From positions 2,713,871-2,777,870 of the forward strand of contig NZ_KZ454943.1 of the NCBI RefSeq assembly GCF_002797395.1: a stretch of 64,000 nt of DNA, read 5' to 3'. A model generated the notes under the pieces. That model searched no databases, had not been told where the DNA came from, and worked only from the letters and a program-made list of their open reading frames with translations. This DNA is from Bacillus solitudinis (lineage in GTDB: Bacteria; Bacillota; Bacilli; Bacillales; Bacillaceae_D). Below are positions 42,379-50,192 of the stretch, one piece after another. The stretch's first letter is position 1. Each line of letters begins with the position of its first letter. Position numbers and translations under genes: made by a program.

Positions 42379-44634
42379 TTGATTACTTTTATAGAACGAA
42401 GAGTACTAATACTGATAATCATTGGTTTTTTGGTATTCGTTTATTCATTATTCTTTCAAAACGCTTTTATGGAATATATATCTACCGATTATTTATATAT
42501 TCATAAGGTTTTGGATTTATTTACTATATCCATTGCACTTGCCATTTTTGTATATGGATGGTTGACACTGCGGCATACAAATGAAACTGTACCGTTTCTA
42601 ATCACGAATGGGTTTTTAGCTGTAGCGATTTTCGAGGTTATTCATACGTTATCTTACAAGGGGGTCTCATTTGATGAGGGATTTCAAACAACTGTTTGGC
42701 TAGGGGCTCTAGTTTGTTTGACTGAATTGCTCGTTCTTACAATTGGAATTTATTTTTTGAAAAAAATAGAAAGTGTTCAAGCCCCGTCTATGAAATATAT
42801 TTGGGTTGCTATTACCGTAATTTGGACGATTATTCTATCAGTTTTCATTGTCCAATCTAGTAATACTCTTCCTTTTCTAGTGACGGAGGAATTAAAGCCA
42901 ACTTTCCTCAAGAATATAATTGAAATTACTAGTGTGTGTATGTATTTAGGGTTTCTCCTTTATTTTTTTAATCGATATAGTGAAAAGAAAAATATTATCT
43001 ACCTTGATTTATTATTAGCATGTTGCTTTATGATTTATGGTTCATTAACGGTTTTAACATTTCGAACTATTTATGAAATAGCCATTACAGCGCAAGCATT
43101 TAAAGTGATTGGGTATTTCTTTATTATGAAAGCGTTCTATTATTGGCATATACAGAAATCCATTGCCGATAAAGAGGAAACGGAACAAAAGCTCCTACAT
43201 GTTGAAAATGAACTTGAGTCGCTTTTTAAATATACCCCTGACGCCATTGTGATTTTTGATCGTGAAAGTCAACTAATTTTGAGAAGTAATCCGTCTTTTA
43301 GGAAGATGTTTGGCTTTAAGCGGAATCACAGTCTTTATTTAGAGACCATAATTCCGAAAACAGCAGGGGATATTAAAACAAAACTAGAAGCATTGAAACC
43401 TGGACGTTCATATACCAATTATCATACTCAGTTGCAATGTAAAGACGGAAAGTTAATTCCTGTAAGTGTAACTATCTCACCGATAAAAGCAGTAGATAGT
43501 GAAAAGAATAACCGCTTTTATGCAGCAATTATTCGTGATGAGACGGAGAAGAAGCAGGCTGAGAGTGCCATTCAAAATGTGCGTAGGGAGTTACAGGAAG
43601 CCATTGAGCAACACCAGGGAGCAATATTTAAAGTGAAAAAGGTTAATGGAAGCTTTGTCTATACTCTTGTGGATGGTCAAATGCTTAGAAAGTATTATTT
43701 TGTTCCAACTGACGTAGTTGGGAAAACTCCAGGTGAATTGTTCCCAATGGAAAAGGCAGTTAAGCTTGAAGAAAAATATGAGCAAGCATGGCAGGGAAAT
43801 CAGCTAACGTTTCAATCTGATTTACTCTCTGATATTACCATTCTTATCTCTCTCAATCCTAAAATCGAAAATGGAAAAACCGTTGAACTTATCGGGTCAT
43901 TTATTGACATTACAACATTAATTAAAACAGAAGAACTACTCAGGAAATCGGAAAAGCTTTCAGTTGTTGGTGAATTAGCGGCCGGTTTTGCTCATGAAAT
44001 TAGAAATCCGTTAACGACCATAAAGGGATTTCTTCAGCTGCTAGAAACAACCGCTGAAATTAAAAATAAGTCTTACTTGAGTATTATGCTTCAAGAGATT
44101 GAACATTTAGAAATGATTACAAATGAATTCATGGTTGTTGCTAAACCTCAAGCAATACAGTTTCAAAAAGAAGATTTAGGAGAAGTACTAGCTACAGTGA
44201 GCAATTTCTTACATCCGCAAGCCTTATTAAAGGATGTTGAAATGTATATTGAAAAACCAGAGTATCCAATACATATTTTTATTGATAAAAATCAATTACG
44301 TCAGGTGTTCATTAATCTTTATAAAAATGCAATGGAAGCGATGCCTGAAGGAGGGGTAATAATCACAAGGGTCTTATTAGTAGGGAGTGAAGTTTCGATA
44401 GCTATTACGGATGAAGGGATAGGCATTCCAGAAGAAATTATTGATCGATTAGGGGAGCCATTTTATACCCTAAAAGAGAAAGGAACCGGCCTTGGACTAA
44501 TGGTGAGTAAAAAAATTATAGAAGCGCATCAAGGTACACTTGAAATAACTAGTAAAGTAAATGTAGGAACGACGATGACCCTTAACATACCTTTAGCGAT
44601 AGATGAAGACAAAAAGTATCAACCCAGTTATTAG
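42379..44634 (+). CDS. Sensor histidine kinase with MASE3 and PAS domains
   Basis: A 751-residue membrane kinase. The N-terminal 270 residues form about seven hydrophobic helices of MASE3 type (TDYLYIHKVLDLFTISIALAIF, NGFLAVAIFEVIHTLSYKG). Two PAS domains follow (about 285-400 with LFKYTPDAIVIFDRESQLILRSN, and 405-515), then HisKA with His539 in GFAHEIRNPLTTIKG, and HATPase motifs (QVFINLYKNAMEA, ITDEGIGIP, GTGLGL). The architecture resembles Bacillus sporulation or stress kinases. A TTG at 42379 with AGAGGTGG 8 bases upstream is preferred over a TTG at 42337 with no ribosome binding site. No response regulator gene is adjacent, so it is an orphan kinase. Confidence 0.92.
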   Translation: MITFIERRVLILIIIGFLVFVYSLFFQNAFMEYISTDYLYIHKVLDLFTISIALAIFVYGWLTLRHTNETVPFLITNGFLAVAIFEVIHTLSYKGVSFDEGFQTTVWLGALVCLTELLVLTIGIYFLKKIESVQAPSMKYIWVAITVIWTIILSVFIVQSSNTLPFLVTEELKPTFLKNIIEITSVCMYLGFLLYFFNRYSEKKNIIYLDLLLACCFMIYGSLTVLTFRTIYEIAITAQAFKVIGYFFIMKAFYYWHIQKSIADKEETEQKLLHVENELESLFKYTPDAIVIFDRESQLILRSNPSFRKMFGFKRNHSLYLETIIPKTAGDIKTKLEALKPGRSYTNYHTQLQCKDGKLIPVSVTISPIKAVDSEKNNRFYAAIIRDETEKKQAESAIQNVRRELQEAIEQHQGAIFKVKKVNGSFVYTLVDGQMLRKYYFVPTDVVGKTPGELFPMEKAVKLEEKYEQAWQGNQLTFQSDLLSDITILISLNPKIENGKTVELIGSFIDITTLIKTEELLRKSEKLSVVGELAAGFAHEIRNPLTTIKGFLQLLETTAEIKNKSYLSIMLQEIEHLEMITNEFMVVAKPQAIQFQKEDLGEVLATVSNFLHPQALLKDVEMYIEKPEYPIHIFIDKNQLRQVFINLYKNAMEAMPEGGVIITRVLLVGSEVSIAITDEGIGIPEEIIDRLGEPFYTLKEKGTGLGLMVSKKIIEAHQGTLEITSKVNVGTTMTLNIPLAIDEDKKYQPSY

Positions 44635-44658
44635 GAACTGAGTTGATACTTTTTTTAG
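44611..44658. terminator. Bidirectional terminator between the kinase and narK-like genes
   Basis: AAAAAGTATCAACCCAGT pairs with ACTGAGTTGATACTTTTT (one mismatch). The outer A and T runs support termination on both strands. It includes the 3' ends of both coding regions. Confidence 0.8.
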
Positions 44659-46157
44659 AGGGCTTGCTTTTGCAATGCTTCATCGGCATCTGCTTGTTGT
44701 TTTAACTCAGCATCGGTAAGATAGTATTCTTCACTGAATGAGTTTTTGGGCTCTTCAAGAGTGAAATAACAGACGATAAAGCTAACAAACGCCCCTGATG
44801 CTAGGATAAAGAAAAATTGCTGCGGTGAAACAAAGGTAAACAATGTAAGATAAATCGTTGCACCAACGTTACCGTAAGCACCTGACATCCCAGCAATTTG
44901 TCCAGTAACACGTTTTTTAATCATTGGAATTACTGCAAAGGTCGCACCCTCCGCCCCTTGGATAAACATTGACGTTAATACTGTAACAGCAACGGCTAAG
45001 ACTAAAGGCCAACTAGAATCCATTAAACCCATTAAGATGAGGCCTATTGAAATTCCTAACATATAGACAAGCATAACTTTACGCCGACTTCCCATTCTGT
45101 CGGAGAGAACCCCCCCCAGCGGGCGAGCAACTAAGTTAACAAAGGCAAAAGAAGAAGCAATTAGTCCAGCAGTTGCTGGTGTTAACGAGAAAGTTAATTG
45201 GAAAAACATTGGAAGCATTGAAACGATGGCTAGTTCTGCACCAAAGTTTGCAAAATACGTACTATTTAAAGCTCCTACGTTTTTAAATTTATATTTGTCT
45301 TCTTCTGGCACCCCAGCTTTAAGGCGAGGTACATTAACTTTTAAAATATTAAAAACTTGATAAATAACCACAAGTGTAATAACAGTCCATATAATATATA
45401 GTGCTTCTTCTGAAATGAAACCAAGTCCCTCAAGTCTCCAAGCACTAACAGCAAGCGCACCACCTAGAGGTAATGTCCATGCGATTAATTGGATAAGGTC
45501 ACCCCAACTACTAATTTCAAGAGCAGAGGCTCTTTTCGGCTTAATTAAAGCTTTTCCTTTTGGAGTATCTCTTACGAAAATATAGAAGATTATCCCGTAA
45601 ACAAAACAGACAACACCCGTAAAGGCTAGGGCATACCTCCAACCATTGTCTCCACCAAGGATAGTTAGTGCAAACCATGGTAATAACATGGCAGCCGCAG
45701 CTGAACCAAAGTTACCCCATCCCCCGTAAATACCCTCAGCAAAACCTACACTCTTAGGAGGGAACCACTCGGCTACCATTCTAATTCCGACAACGAAGCT
45801 GGCACCGATGCTACCAAGAATAAGGCGTGATACCATTAATTGTGCCCATGTATCACCAAAAGCAAAGGTAATTGCTGGTATTGACATTAAAATTAGTAAA
45901 CCTGAATATACAACTCTTGGTCCATATTTATCTAATAATGAACCAATGATAATTCGTGCAGGGATTGTTAGAACAACATTACAGATTCCTAATGCAGCGA
46001 TGTGTTGAGGTGTTAACCAATTCATATCCGCCATTATTGTTGTTGCTAGAGGGGCCATGCTGTACCATGCGAAGAAAGAAACAAAAAATGCAAACCAAGC
46101 AAAATGTAACATTTTAATCCGTTCGTTTTTAAATTTAAATAAATCAGTAACTGTCAT
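44655..46157 (-). CDS. Nitrate/nitrite transporter, NarK type (major facilitator)
   Basis: A 500-residue MFS transporter with 12 predicted helices. The two nitrate signature helices are present: GIYGGWGNFGSAAAAMLLP (helix 5) and GMSGAYGNVGATIYLTLF (helix 11), with the conserved substrate-contacting Arg in helix 2 (IPARIIIGSLLD) and in helix 8 (LVARPLGGVLSDR). These define the NNP family. A GGAGGG ribosome binding site precedes the ATG. No nitrate reductase genes are in the window. The leader is unusual: it is duplicated at 46162-46207 and 46321-46365, and a palindrome lies between the copies. Confidence 0.93.
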   Translation of the reverse strand: MTVTDLFKFKNERIKMLHFAWFAFFVSFFAWYSMAPLATTIMADMNWLTPQHIAALGICNVVLTIPARIIIGSLLDKYGPRVVYSGLLILMSIPAITFAFGDTWAQLMVSRLILGSIGASFVVGIRMVAEWFPPKSVGFAEGIYGGWGNFGSAAAAMLLPWFALTILGGDNGWRYALAFTGVVCFVYGIIFYIFVRDTPKGKALIKPKRASALEISSWGDLIQLIAWTLPLGGALAVSAWRLEGLGFISEEALYIIWTVITLVVIYQVFNILKVNVPRLKAGVPEEDKYKFKNVGALNSTYFANFGAELAIVSMLPMFFQLTFSLTPATAGLIASSFAFVNLVARPLGGVLSDRMGSRRKVMLVYMLGISIGLILMGLMDSSWPLVLAVAVTVLTSMFIQGAEGATFAVIPMIKKRVTGQIAGMSGAYGNVGATIYLTLFTFVSPQQFFFILASGAFVSFIVCYFTLEEPKNSFSEEYYLTDAELKQQADADEALQKQAL

Positions 46158-46161
46158 TTAA

Positions 46162-46207
46162 AACCCTCCTCTTAAATACATGTTTGATTTTCTTTTTATT
46201 TTTACAT
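46162..46207 (-). repeat. Leader repeat, copy 1 (next to narK-like gene)
   Basis: On the plus strand this stretch contains CTCCT, then AAATACATGTTTGAT, then TTTATTTTTACA. A second copy with the same order and few differences is at 46321-46365. Copy 1 supplies the ribosome binding site of the transporter gene. Confidence 0.65.
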
Positions 46208-46222
46208 GAATATTTCGACTTG

Positions 46223-46239
46223 TCTGAACTTTGGTCAGA
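46223..46239. promoter_or_regulatory. Palindromic operator-like site
   Basis: TCTGAACTTTGGTCAGA has 5-base perfect arms (TCTGA/TCAGA) and further partial symmetry (AACTTTGGT). It lies 66 bases upstream of the transporter start codon and could bind a dimeric repressor, for example of the TetR type. No cognate regulator is in the window. Confidence 0.35.
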
Positions 46240-46243
46240 TAGG

Positions 46244-46318
46244 TTAACAGTGTTTCGATAACCTGGGATTCACCTTCCTTTTGATGATACTTTGTTGAGC
46301 AATAAGAACGTATATCAT
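46244..46318 (-). CDS. Possible 24-codon upstream open reading frame
   Basis: ATG at 46318 follows GGGAGGTTAAT, a good ribosome binding site within leader copy 2; the frame runs MIYVLIAQQSIIKRKVNPRL and four more residues to a TAA at 46244. It ends 86 bases before the transporter start. It may be a leader peptide, or a decayed start of a duplicated gene. No similarity recognised. Confidence 0.35.
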   Translation of the reverse strand: MIYVLIAQQSIIKRKVNPRLSKHC

Positions 46319-46320
46319 AT

Positions 46321-46365
46321 TAACCTCCCTGTGAAATACATGTTTTGATGTTGTTATTTTTACAC
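46321..46365 (-). repeat. Leader repeat, copy 2
   Basis: Matches copy 1 at 46162-46207 over about 45 bases: CTCC(C)T, AAATACATGTTTTGAT, TTATTTTTACA. It precedes the 24-codon frame in the same way that copy 1 precedes the transporter gene. Confidence 0.65.
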
Positions 46366-46407
46366 GGCTTTTTCATTCTGTCTTAAAAATTGAGAGATAA
46401 TTTTACA

Positions 46408-46424
46408 TTGAAAACGTTTTCCAA
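46408..46424. promoter_or_regulatory. cre-like palindrome
   Basis: TTGAAAACGTTTTCCAA is almost fully symmetric and contains a near-consensus CcpA element (TGAAAACGTTTTCC). It lies 250 bases upstream of the narK-like gene and 500 bases upstream of the DHH gene, so its target is unclear. Another LacI-family regulator could also bind it. Confidence 0.55.
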
Positions 46425-46925
46425 TAAAATTGAGCGTTTAAAGTTAAATCTAAACTATTTATCCTAAGCGTTTGCCGAATAGGGCCGATTTCTCACCATT
46501 TAAACAGAAACGGAAGTGCGGAGGAATGTTTATTAAAGGCCCTTTTAAACTCTAATCTCGGGGTATAAATGAATTTATCTTTAAAATAGTCATTTTGGGA
46601 CTTTCTAATGTTAGAATTTCTCACGTCCTGATTGAATAAGAGTTTGAAAGTTAATAAGTTAATTAGAACCAATAAATTAAAATAATATTTGTAGTTAAAA
46701 GGGGTAGGGATTTCAGGAACATTACAAAACATCTTTACTGTCTGGTTAAATGCTTAAAACACATACCTTTTTAAGTTAAGGATTATATGGTATCTGTTAG
46801 TAAGAGAACGCCATAAATGAACCACATTAAAGCGTTCTCTTTTTTCAATGAATGAGAGTGTTGTCATCTCAATGATTTGAATGATAGAATATTCGTAGTC
46901 AAGGTAAAGTTTAGGAGGGAAGCTT
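46425..46925. other. Intergenic region with an orphan terminator
   Basis: About 500 AT-rich bases between the narK-like leader and the DHH gene. The only clear element is a strong plus-strand terminator at 46802-46846. Minus-strand frames of 60-80 codons exist here but lack ribosome binding sites and recognisable sequence, so I do not call them. A short plus-strand RNA ending at the terminator is possible. Confidence 0.45.
46802..46846 (+). terminator. Orphan terminator upstream of the DHH gene
   Basis: AAGAGAACGC pairs with GCGTTCTCTT, followed by a run of T residues. No gene ends upstream of it on the plus strand within 2 kb. Confidence 0.75.
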
Positions 46926-47852
46926 GTGAGATTAGTCACTCGTTCAAATTTTGATGGTCTTGTTACTGCAATGCTACTAAATCAATTAAATCTAATTGAT
47001 GAAATGGTGTTTGTCCATCCAAAAGACGTGCAAGATGGAAAAGTTGAGATTACTGCAAATGATATATTAACGAATGTTCCGTATGTTGAAGGTTGCGGAA
47101 TGTGGTTTGACCATCATGCGAGTGAGCTAAGACGAGTGAAGGCTGAAAATTTTACTTTTAAAGGAGACGTGCGTCCTGCAAATAGTACAACTCGCATAGT
47201 TTATGATTATTTTGGTGGTAAAAAAAAGTTTGGTACGAAGCTTGATGATATTATGAGTGGTGTTGATAAAGCCGCTGCTGCTAATTTCATTAAAAAAGAT
47301 ATCCTGTATCCTAAAGGATGGGTCTTAGTATCTTTCATTATGGATGCAGGTGCACAAACAGGTATAAGTAGTTTTCAAAATTACACGATAAGCCCCTACC
47401 AATTAATGGAGAAGCTTGTTAAATTATGTGCAGAAAAGAATGCTATTGAAATCCTTGAGGATCCTGATGTACAGGAAAGAGTGAAGCGTTATTTTGAATT
47501 AAATGAAGAGTTTCAATCGATGTTAAAGAAGTATTCAACAATCTATGAGAATGTTATTGTTACTGATTTACGTGGTGTGGAAGAGAGCTTGCCAAGCAAC
47601 CAGTTCCTTGTGTATGCGCTTTACCCTGAACAAAATATATCTATATCGATTGTTGATGGATCTAATAATAAGGTATGTACAATTGCTTGTGGTCACAGCG
47701 TTATTAATAAAACGTCCACTATTCATGTTGGTCAGATAATGGGGGAGTACGGTGGTGGTGGGCAAAAGGCGGCTGGAATGTGTCAGGTTGCTTATGAAGG
47801 GTCGGATGATGTTATTGCTACCCTAGTCCATAAATTGATAGAGAATGGTTAA
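46926..47852 (+). CDS. DHH-family phosphoesterase
   Basis: A 308-residue protein of the DHH/DHHA1 phosphoesterase superfamily, which includes exopolyphosphatases, NrnA oligoribonucleases and c-di-AMP hydrolases. The N-terminal TRSNFDGLVTAML replaces the usual DxDG box, WFDHHAS is the DHH motif, and the C-terminal GGGGQKAAG corresponds to the DHHA1 substrate loop (often GGGHxxAAG). It starts at GTG after AGGAGGGA. The first metal-binding motif is atypical, so substrate and activity are uncertain. Monocistronic by its flanking terminators. Confidence 0.82.
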   Translation: MRLVTRSNFDGLVTAMLLNQLNLIDEMVFVHPKDVQDGKVEITANDILTNVPYVEGCGMWFDHHASELRRVKAENFTFKGDVRPANSTTRIVYDYFGGKKKFGTKLDDIMSGVDKAAAANFIKKDILYPKGWVLVSFIMDAGAQTGISSFQNYTISPYQLMEKLVKLCAEKNAIEILEDPDVQERVKRYFELNEEFQSMLKKYSTIYENVIVTDLRGVEESLPSNQFLVYALYPEQNISISIVDGSNNKVCTIACGHSVINKTSTIHVGQIMGEYGGGGQKAAGMCQVAYEGSDDVIATLVHKLIENG

Positions 47853-47867
47853 TTTTAAAACGTAGGA

Positions 47868-47912
47868 AAAAAGGGTGTTCAAAAGGTAAAAACCTTTTGA
47901 ACACCCTTTTTA
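47868..47912. terminator. Bidirectional terminator between the DHH and DUF418 genes
   Basis: AAGGGTGTTCAAAAGGT and ACCTTTTGAACACCCTT are perfect inverted repeats with A and T runs outside, between convergent genes. Confidence 0.87.
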
Positions 47913-47921
47913 AAGGCTTTT

Positions 47922-49106
47922 TTATCGTTTAAGCTTAGGGAGGTATAAGTAGGTCCCAGCTCGCCAAAGCCATTCAACCGGACCTATATAACAATGAGTA
48001 ATCCACCATTTACTAAAGAGAATTTGTAGATAGAAAAAGAAAAAAACAATGATGACTCCTGCAAAATAGCCAATTTGACCAAATAGTCCCAATCCATATC
48101 CATAAAAGAGACTAGTGAATACTACAGACTGAAGCAGGTAGTTTGTTAACGAAAGTCGTCCAACATAAGCAAGAGGCTTTAGTAATTGTATTCTTTTTTC
48201 ATTAGAGATGACTAGAACAATACTGGTCGCATAGAACATTGCCACAAGTGGCCCTCCGACCATAGAATGAAGCATTTCAAATTGCTCAGAATCATTAATG
48301 GTATAAGCAATTTTACTAGGAAAACCTATAAGCAAGGTGGCCCACCATATTTTTTTCATCAAAACATGGTGTTTTCGAGCTTCTAGTAACCAATTTTTTC
48401 GAGCGACGTAAGCTCCGAGTAAAAACATTCCAAGTACAGATACTATACCACTTCCTAAAATAACGATATCACCTATCCACCCCATTCCTAGGGGGTCTGC
48501 ATGAAGACGGAAGGAAACGACTTCATGATAGGAGCCCGATGTGAGAATTTCTTTTTCGTTAATAGAGTACGAAGTTAATGATTCATTAAAAGCTGTCATT
48601 GAACCATCATCTTCAGGAGAGGCGATAGAAAGAGCCATAAGCAGTAGCAAGATAAGAGCCCAAATAAGTAACCCTTTTTCAGATAATTTCAAGAAAAAGA
48701 ATAGAAGAAAAGAGGCTAACGCATACATAAATAAAATGTCTCCATCCCAAATTAAAAGACCGTGGATGTACCCAAGAGCAAGTAAAATAATCATTCGTCT
48801 CCAATATAACGGAGTAAATCGAAGTGACTTCTGTTGAAGACGTTCTTTTAAGAAAGCCATGCCATACCCAAAAAGAAAGGAAAATAACGTATAAAAGCTT
48901 GCTTGTGCAAAAATGATAATAACAACTTCAGTCACGCGGTCAAGAAGCCCAAGTGGATAATAGTCGTGCAAGTTAGGAATCAGAAAAAGTCCAAACTGAA
49001 AATGCATACTGTTTGCTAGTAATATTCCTAAAAGCGCAAAACCTCTCATAATATCGAGTGAGAAAATGCGATCCGATTCTTGAATTGATGTAGGTCGATT
49101 TTTCAT
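47922..49106 (-). CDS. DUF418 multi-pass membrane protein
   Basis: A 394-residue membrane protein with about nine to ten helices. It starts in the way typical of the YeiB/DUF418 family (RIFSLDIMRGFALLGILLANSM) and has the C-terminal PLAYVGRLSLTNYLLQSV segment, FYGYGLGLFG and PVEWLWRAGTY. DUF418 proteins are related to acyltransferase-3-like membrane proteins, but their function is not established. AGAAGGAGAA precedes the ATG. Confidence 0.9.
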   Translation of the reverse strand: MKNRPTSIQESDRIFSLDIMRGFALLGILLANSMHFQFGLFLIPNLHDYYPLGLLDRVTEVVIIIFAQASFYTLFSFLFGYGMAFLKERLQQKSLRFTPLYWRRMIILLALGYIHGLLIWDGDILFMYALASFLLFFFLKLSEKGLLIWALILLLLMALSIASPEDDGSMTAFNESLTSYSINEKEILTSGSYHEVVSFRLHADPLGMGWIGDIVILGSGIVSVLGMFLLGAYVARKNWLLEARKHHVLMKKIWWATLLIGFPSKIAYTINDSEQFEMLHSMVGGPLVAMFYATSIVLVISNEKRIQLLKPLAYVGRLSLTNYLLQSVVFTSLFYGYGLGLFGQIGYFAGVIIVFFFFYLQILFSKWWITHCYIGPVEWLWRAGTYLYLPKLKR

Positions 49107-49283
49107 TGGATTTCTCCTTCTCTCGTTATATAGTCATTGTAAATTATTGTATTCCGTTCTACAATATGCAGATTGTATGTAGTTCTATTTAAAACATAAT
49201 CGATTCTGAGCGGATTTCTTACAGAATGAGAGCGGCTCATGTAAACTATTACTTAATACTTATTAAAAAGAAAGGAGATTAGA

Positions 49284-50021
49284 ATGATTCAATCTAAAGT
49301 AATTGACCTTATTAAGAGTCATCGTTCAATTAGGAAATTCACAAAAGATCCAGTATCCAAGGCATCCATTAAGGAAATTGTTGAAGTGGGGAGATGGGCG
49401 CCTTCTTCGCACCATGTTCAAGCGTATAGCATTATCGTTATTGAAGGTGAGGAAACGAAACGTAAGCTTGCTAAATTAGTAGGAAATCAACAATATGTGG
49501 CAGAGTGTCCGGTCTTCTTTGTTATCTGTGCAGATTTTCAGCGGTTAAAATGTGCGAGTGAAAAGCATAATGAACCTTTTGAAGCTGGGGGGGCAGAGCA
49601 ATTGTTAGTTGGCGCTGTTGATGCTGCATTAGTGGCTCAAAATATGCTTATTGCCGCAAGAGCATTTGGACTTGGTGGCGTTATGATTGGTGGGATTAGA
49701 AATCAACCGGAAGAGGTTACTTCCCTCCTGAACTTACCGAAATATGTGTTTCCTGTGATGGGATTATGTGTTGGTGTACCAAATCAAAATCCTGAACAAA
49801 AACCACGTTTACCTATAGGAAGTGTCGTTCATCATGAAAGGTATGATGAAGCAGTAGATGCATTAGAAGATTATGATGAAGTAATGGAAGCATACTATTT
49901 AAAGCGTACGGAAGGAAAACGTATGGATACTTGGACTAAGCAAATGGCAAAGCATTTTTCTACACCAAAAAGAGCGCATATTGGCGATTTTTTGAAAAAG
50001 CAAGGATTTTTATCAGATTGA
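49284..50021 (+). CDS. NADPH-dependent nitro/flavin reductase, NfrA type
   Basis: A 245-residue FMN enzyme of the nitroreductase family. The FMN-binding HRSIRKF motif is near the N terminus, followed by EVGRWAPSSHHVQAYS, a central DAALVAQNMLIAARAFGLGG segment and GLCVGVPNQNPEQKPRLP, and the extended C-terminal tail found in NfrA/SnrA proteins. These reduce FMN, nitro compounds or peroxide, often as part of a stress response. AAAGGAGA precedes the ATG. The C terminus overlaps the next promoter by a few bases. Confidence 0.92.
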   Translation: MIQSKVIDLIKSHRSIRKFTKDPVSKASIKEIVEVGRWAPSSHHVQAYSIIVIEGEETKRKLAKLVGNQQYVAECPVFFVICADFQRLKCASEKHNEPFEAGGAEQLLVGAVDAALVAQNMLIAARAFGLGGVMIGGIRNQPEEVTSLLNLPKYVFPVMGLCVGVPNQNPEQKPRLPIGSVVHHERYDEAVDALEDYDEVMEAYYLKRTEGKRMDTWTKQMAKHFSTPKRAHIGDFLKKQGFLSD

Positions 50022-50028
50022 AATTTCC

Positions 50029-50057
50029 TTGACAACACAATTGTTTTTCTATAAAAT
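50029..50057 (+). promoter_or_regulatory. Strong sigma-A promoter ahead of the aminotransferase gene
   Basis: TTGACA at 50029-50034 and TAAAAT at 50052-50057 are separated by exactly 17 bases. The start site should be near 50064, giving a leader of about 130 bases before the coding sequence. Confidence 0.75.
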
Positions 50058-50117
50058 CTCACCATAATGTTGCTTGAAAAACTAGGAACTCAATTAACTT
50101 AATTTGTCATTGATTGT

Positions 50118-50157
50118 ACAAAAAGCCTCTTTTTATACATGAGAAGAGGCTTTTTAA
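50118..50157 (+). terminator. Terminator inside the aminotransferase leader
   Basis: AAAAAGCCTCT pairs with AGAGGCTTTTT; it lies after the strong promoter at 50029 and 36 bases before the start codon. It could be an attenuator or the end of a short RNA of about 95 nucleotides. I see no S-box, T-box or other known riboswitch motif in the leader. Confidence 0.7.
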
Positions 50158-50192
50158 TATGGATACAGTTCTATCTTAAGGAGAAAAGTCAA

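Noticed and set aside
46493-46732. 79-codon minus-strand frame in the narK-DHH intergenic region
   Set aside because: No ribosome binding site, AT-driven residue composition and no recognisable motif; called non-coding.
50060-50192. SAM (S-box) or preQ1 riboswitch in the aminotransferase leader
   Set aside because: The leader is too short for an S-box, and although AAAAACTAG resembles the 3' part of a preQ1-I aptamer, the required upstream stem is missing.
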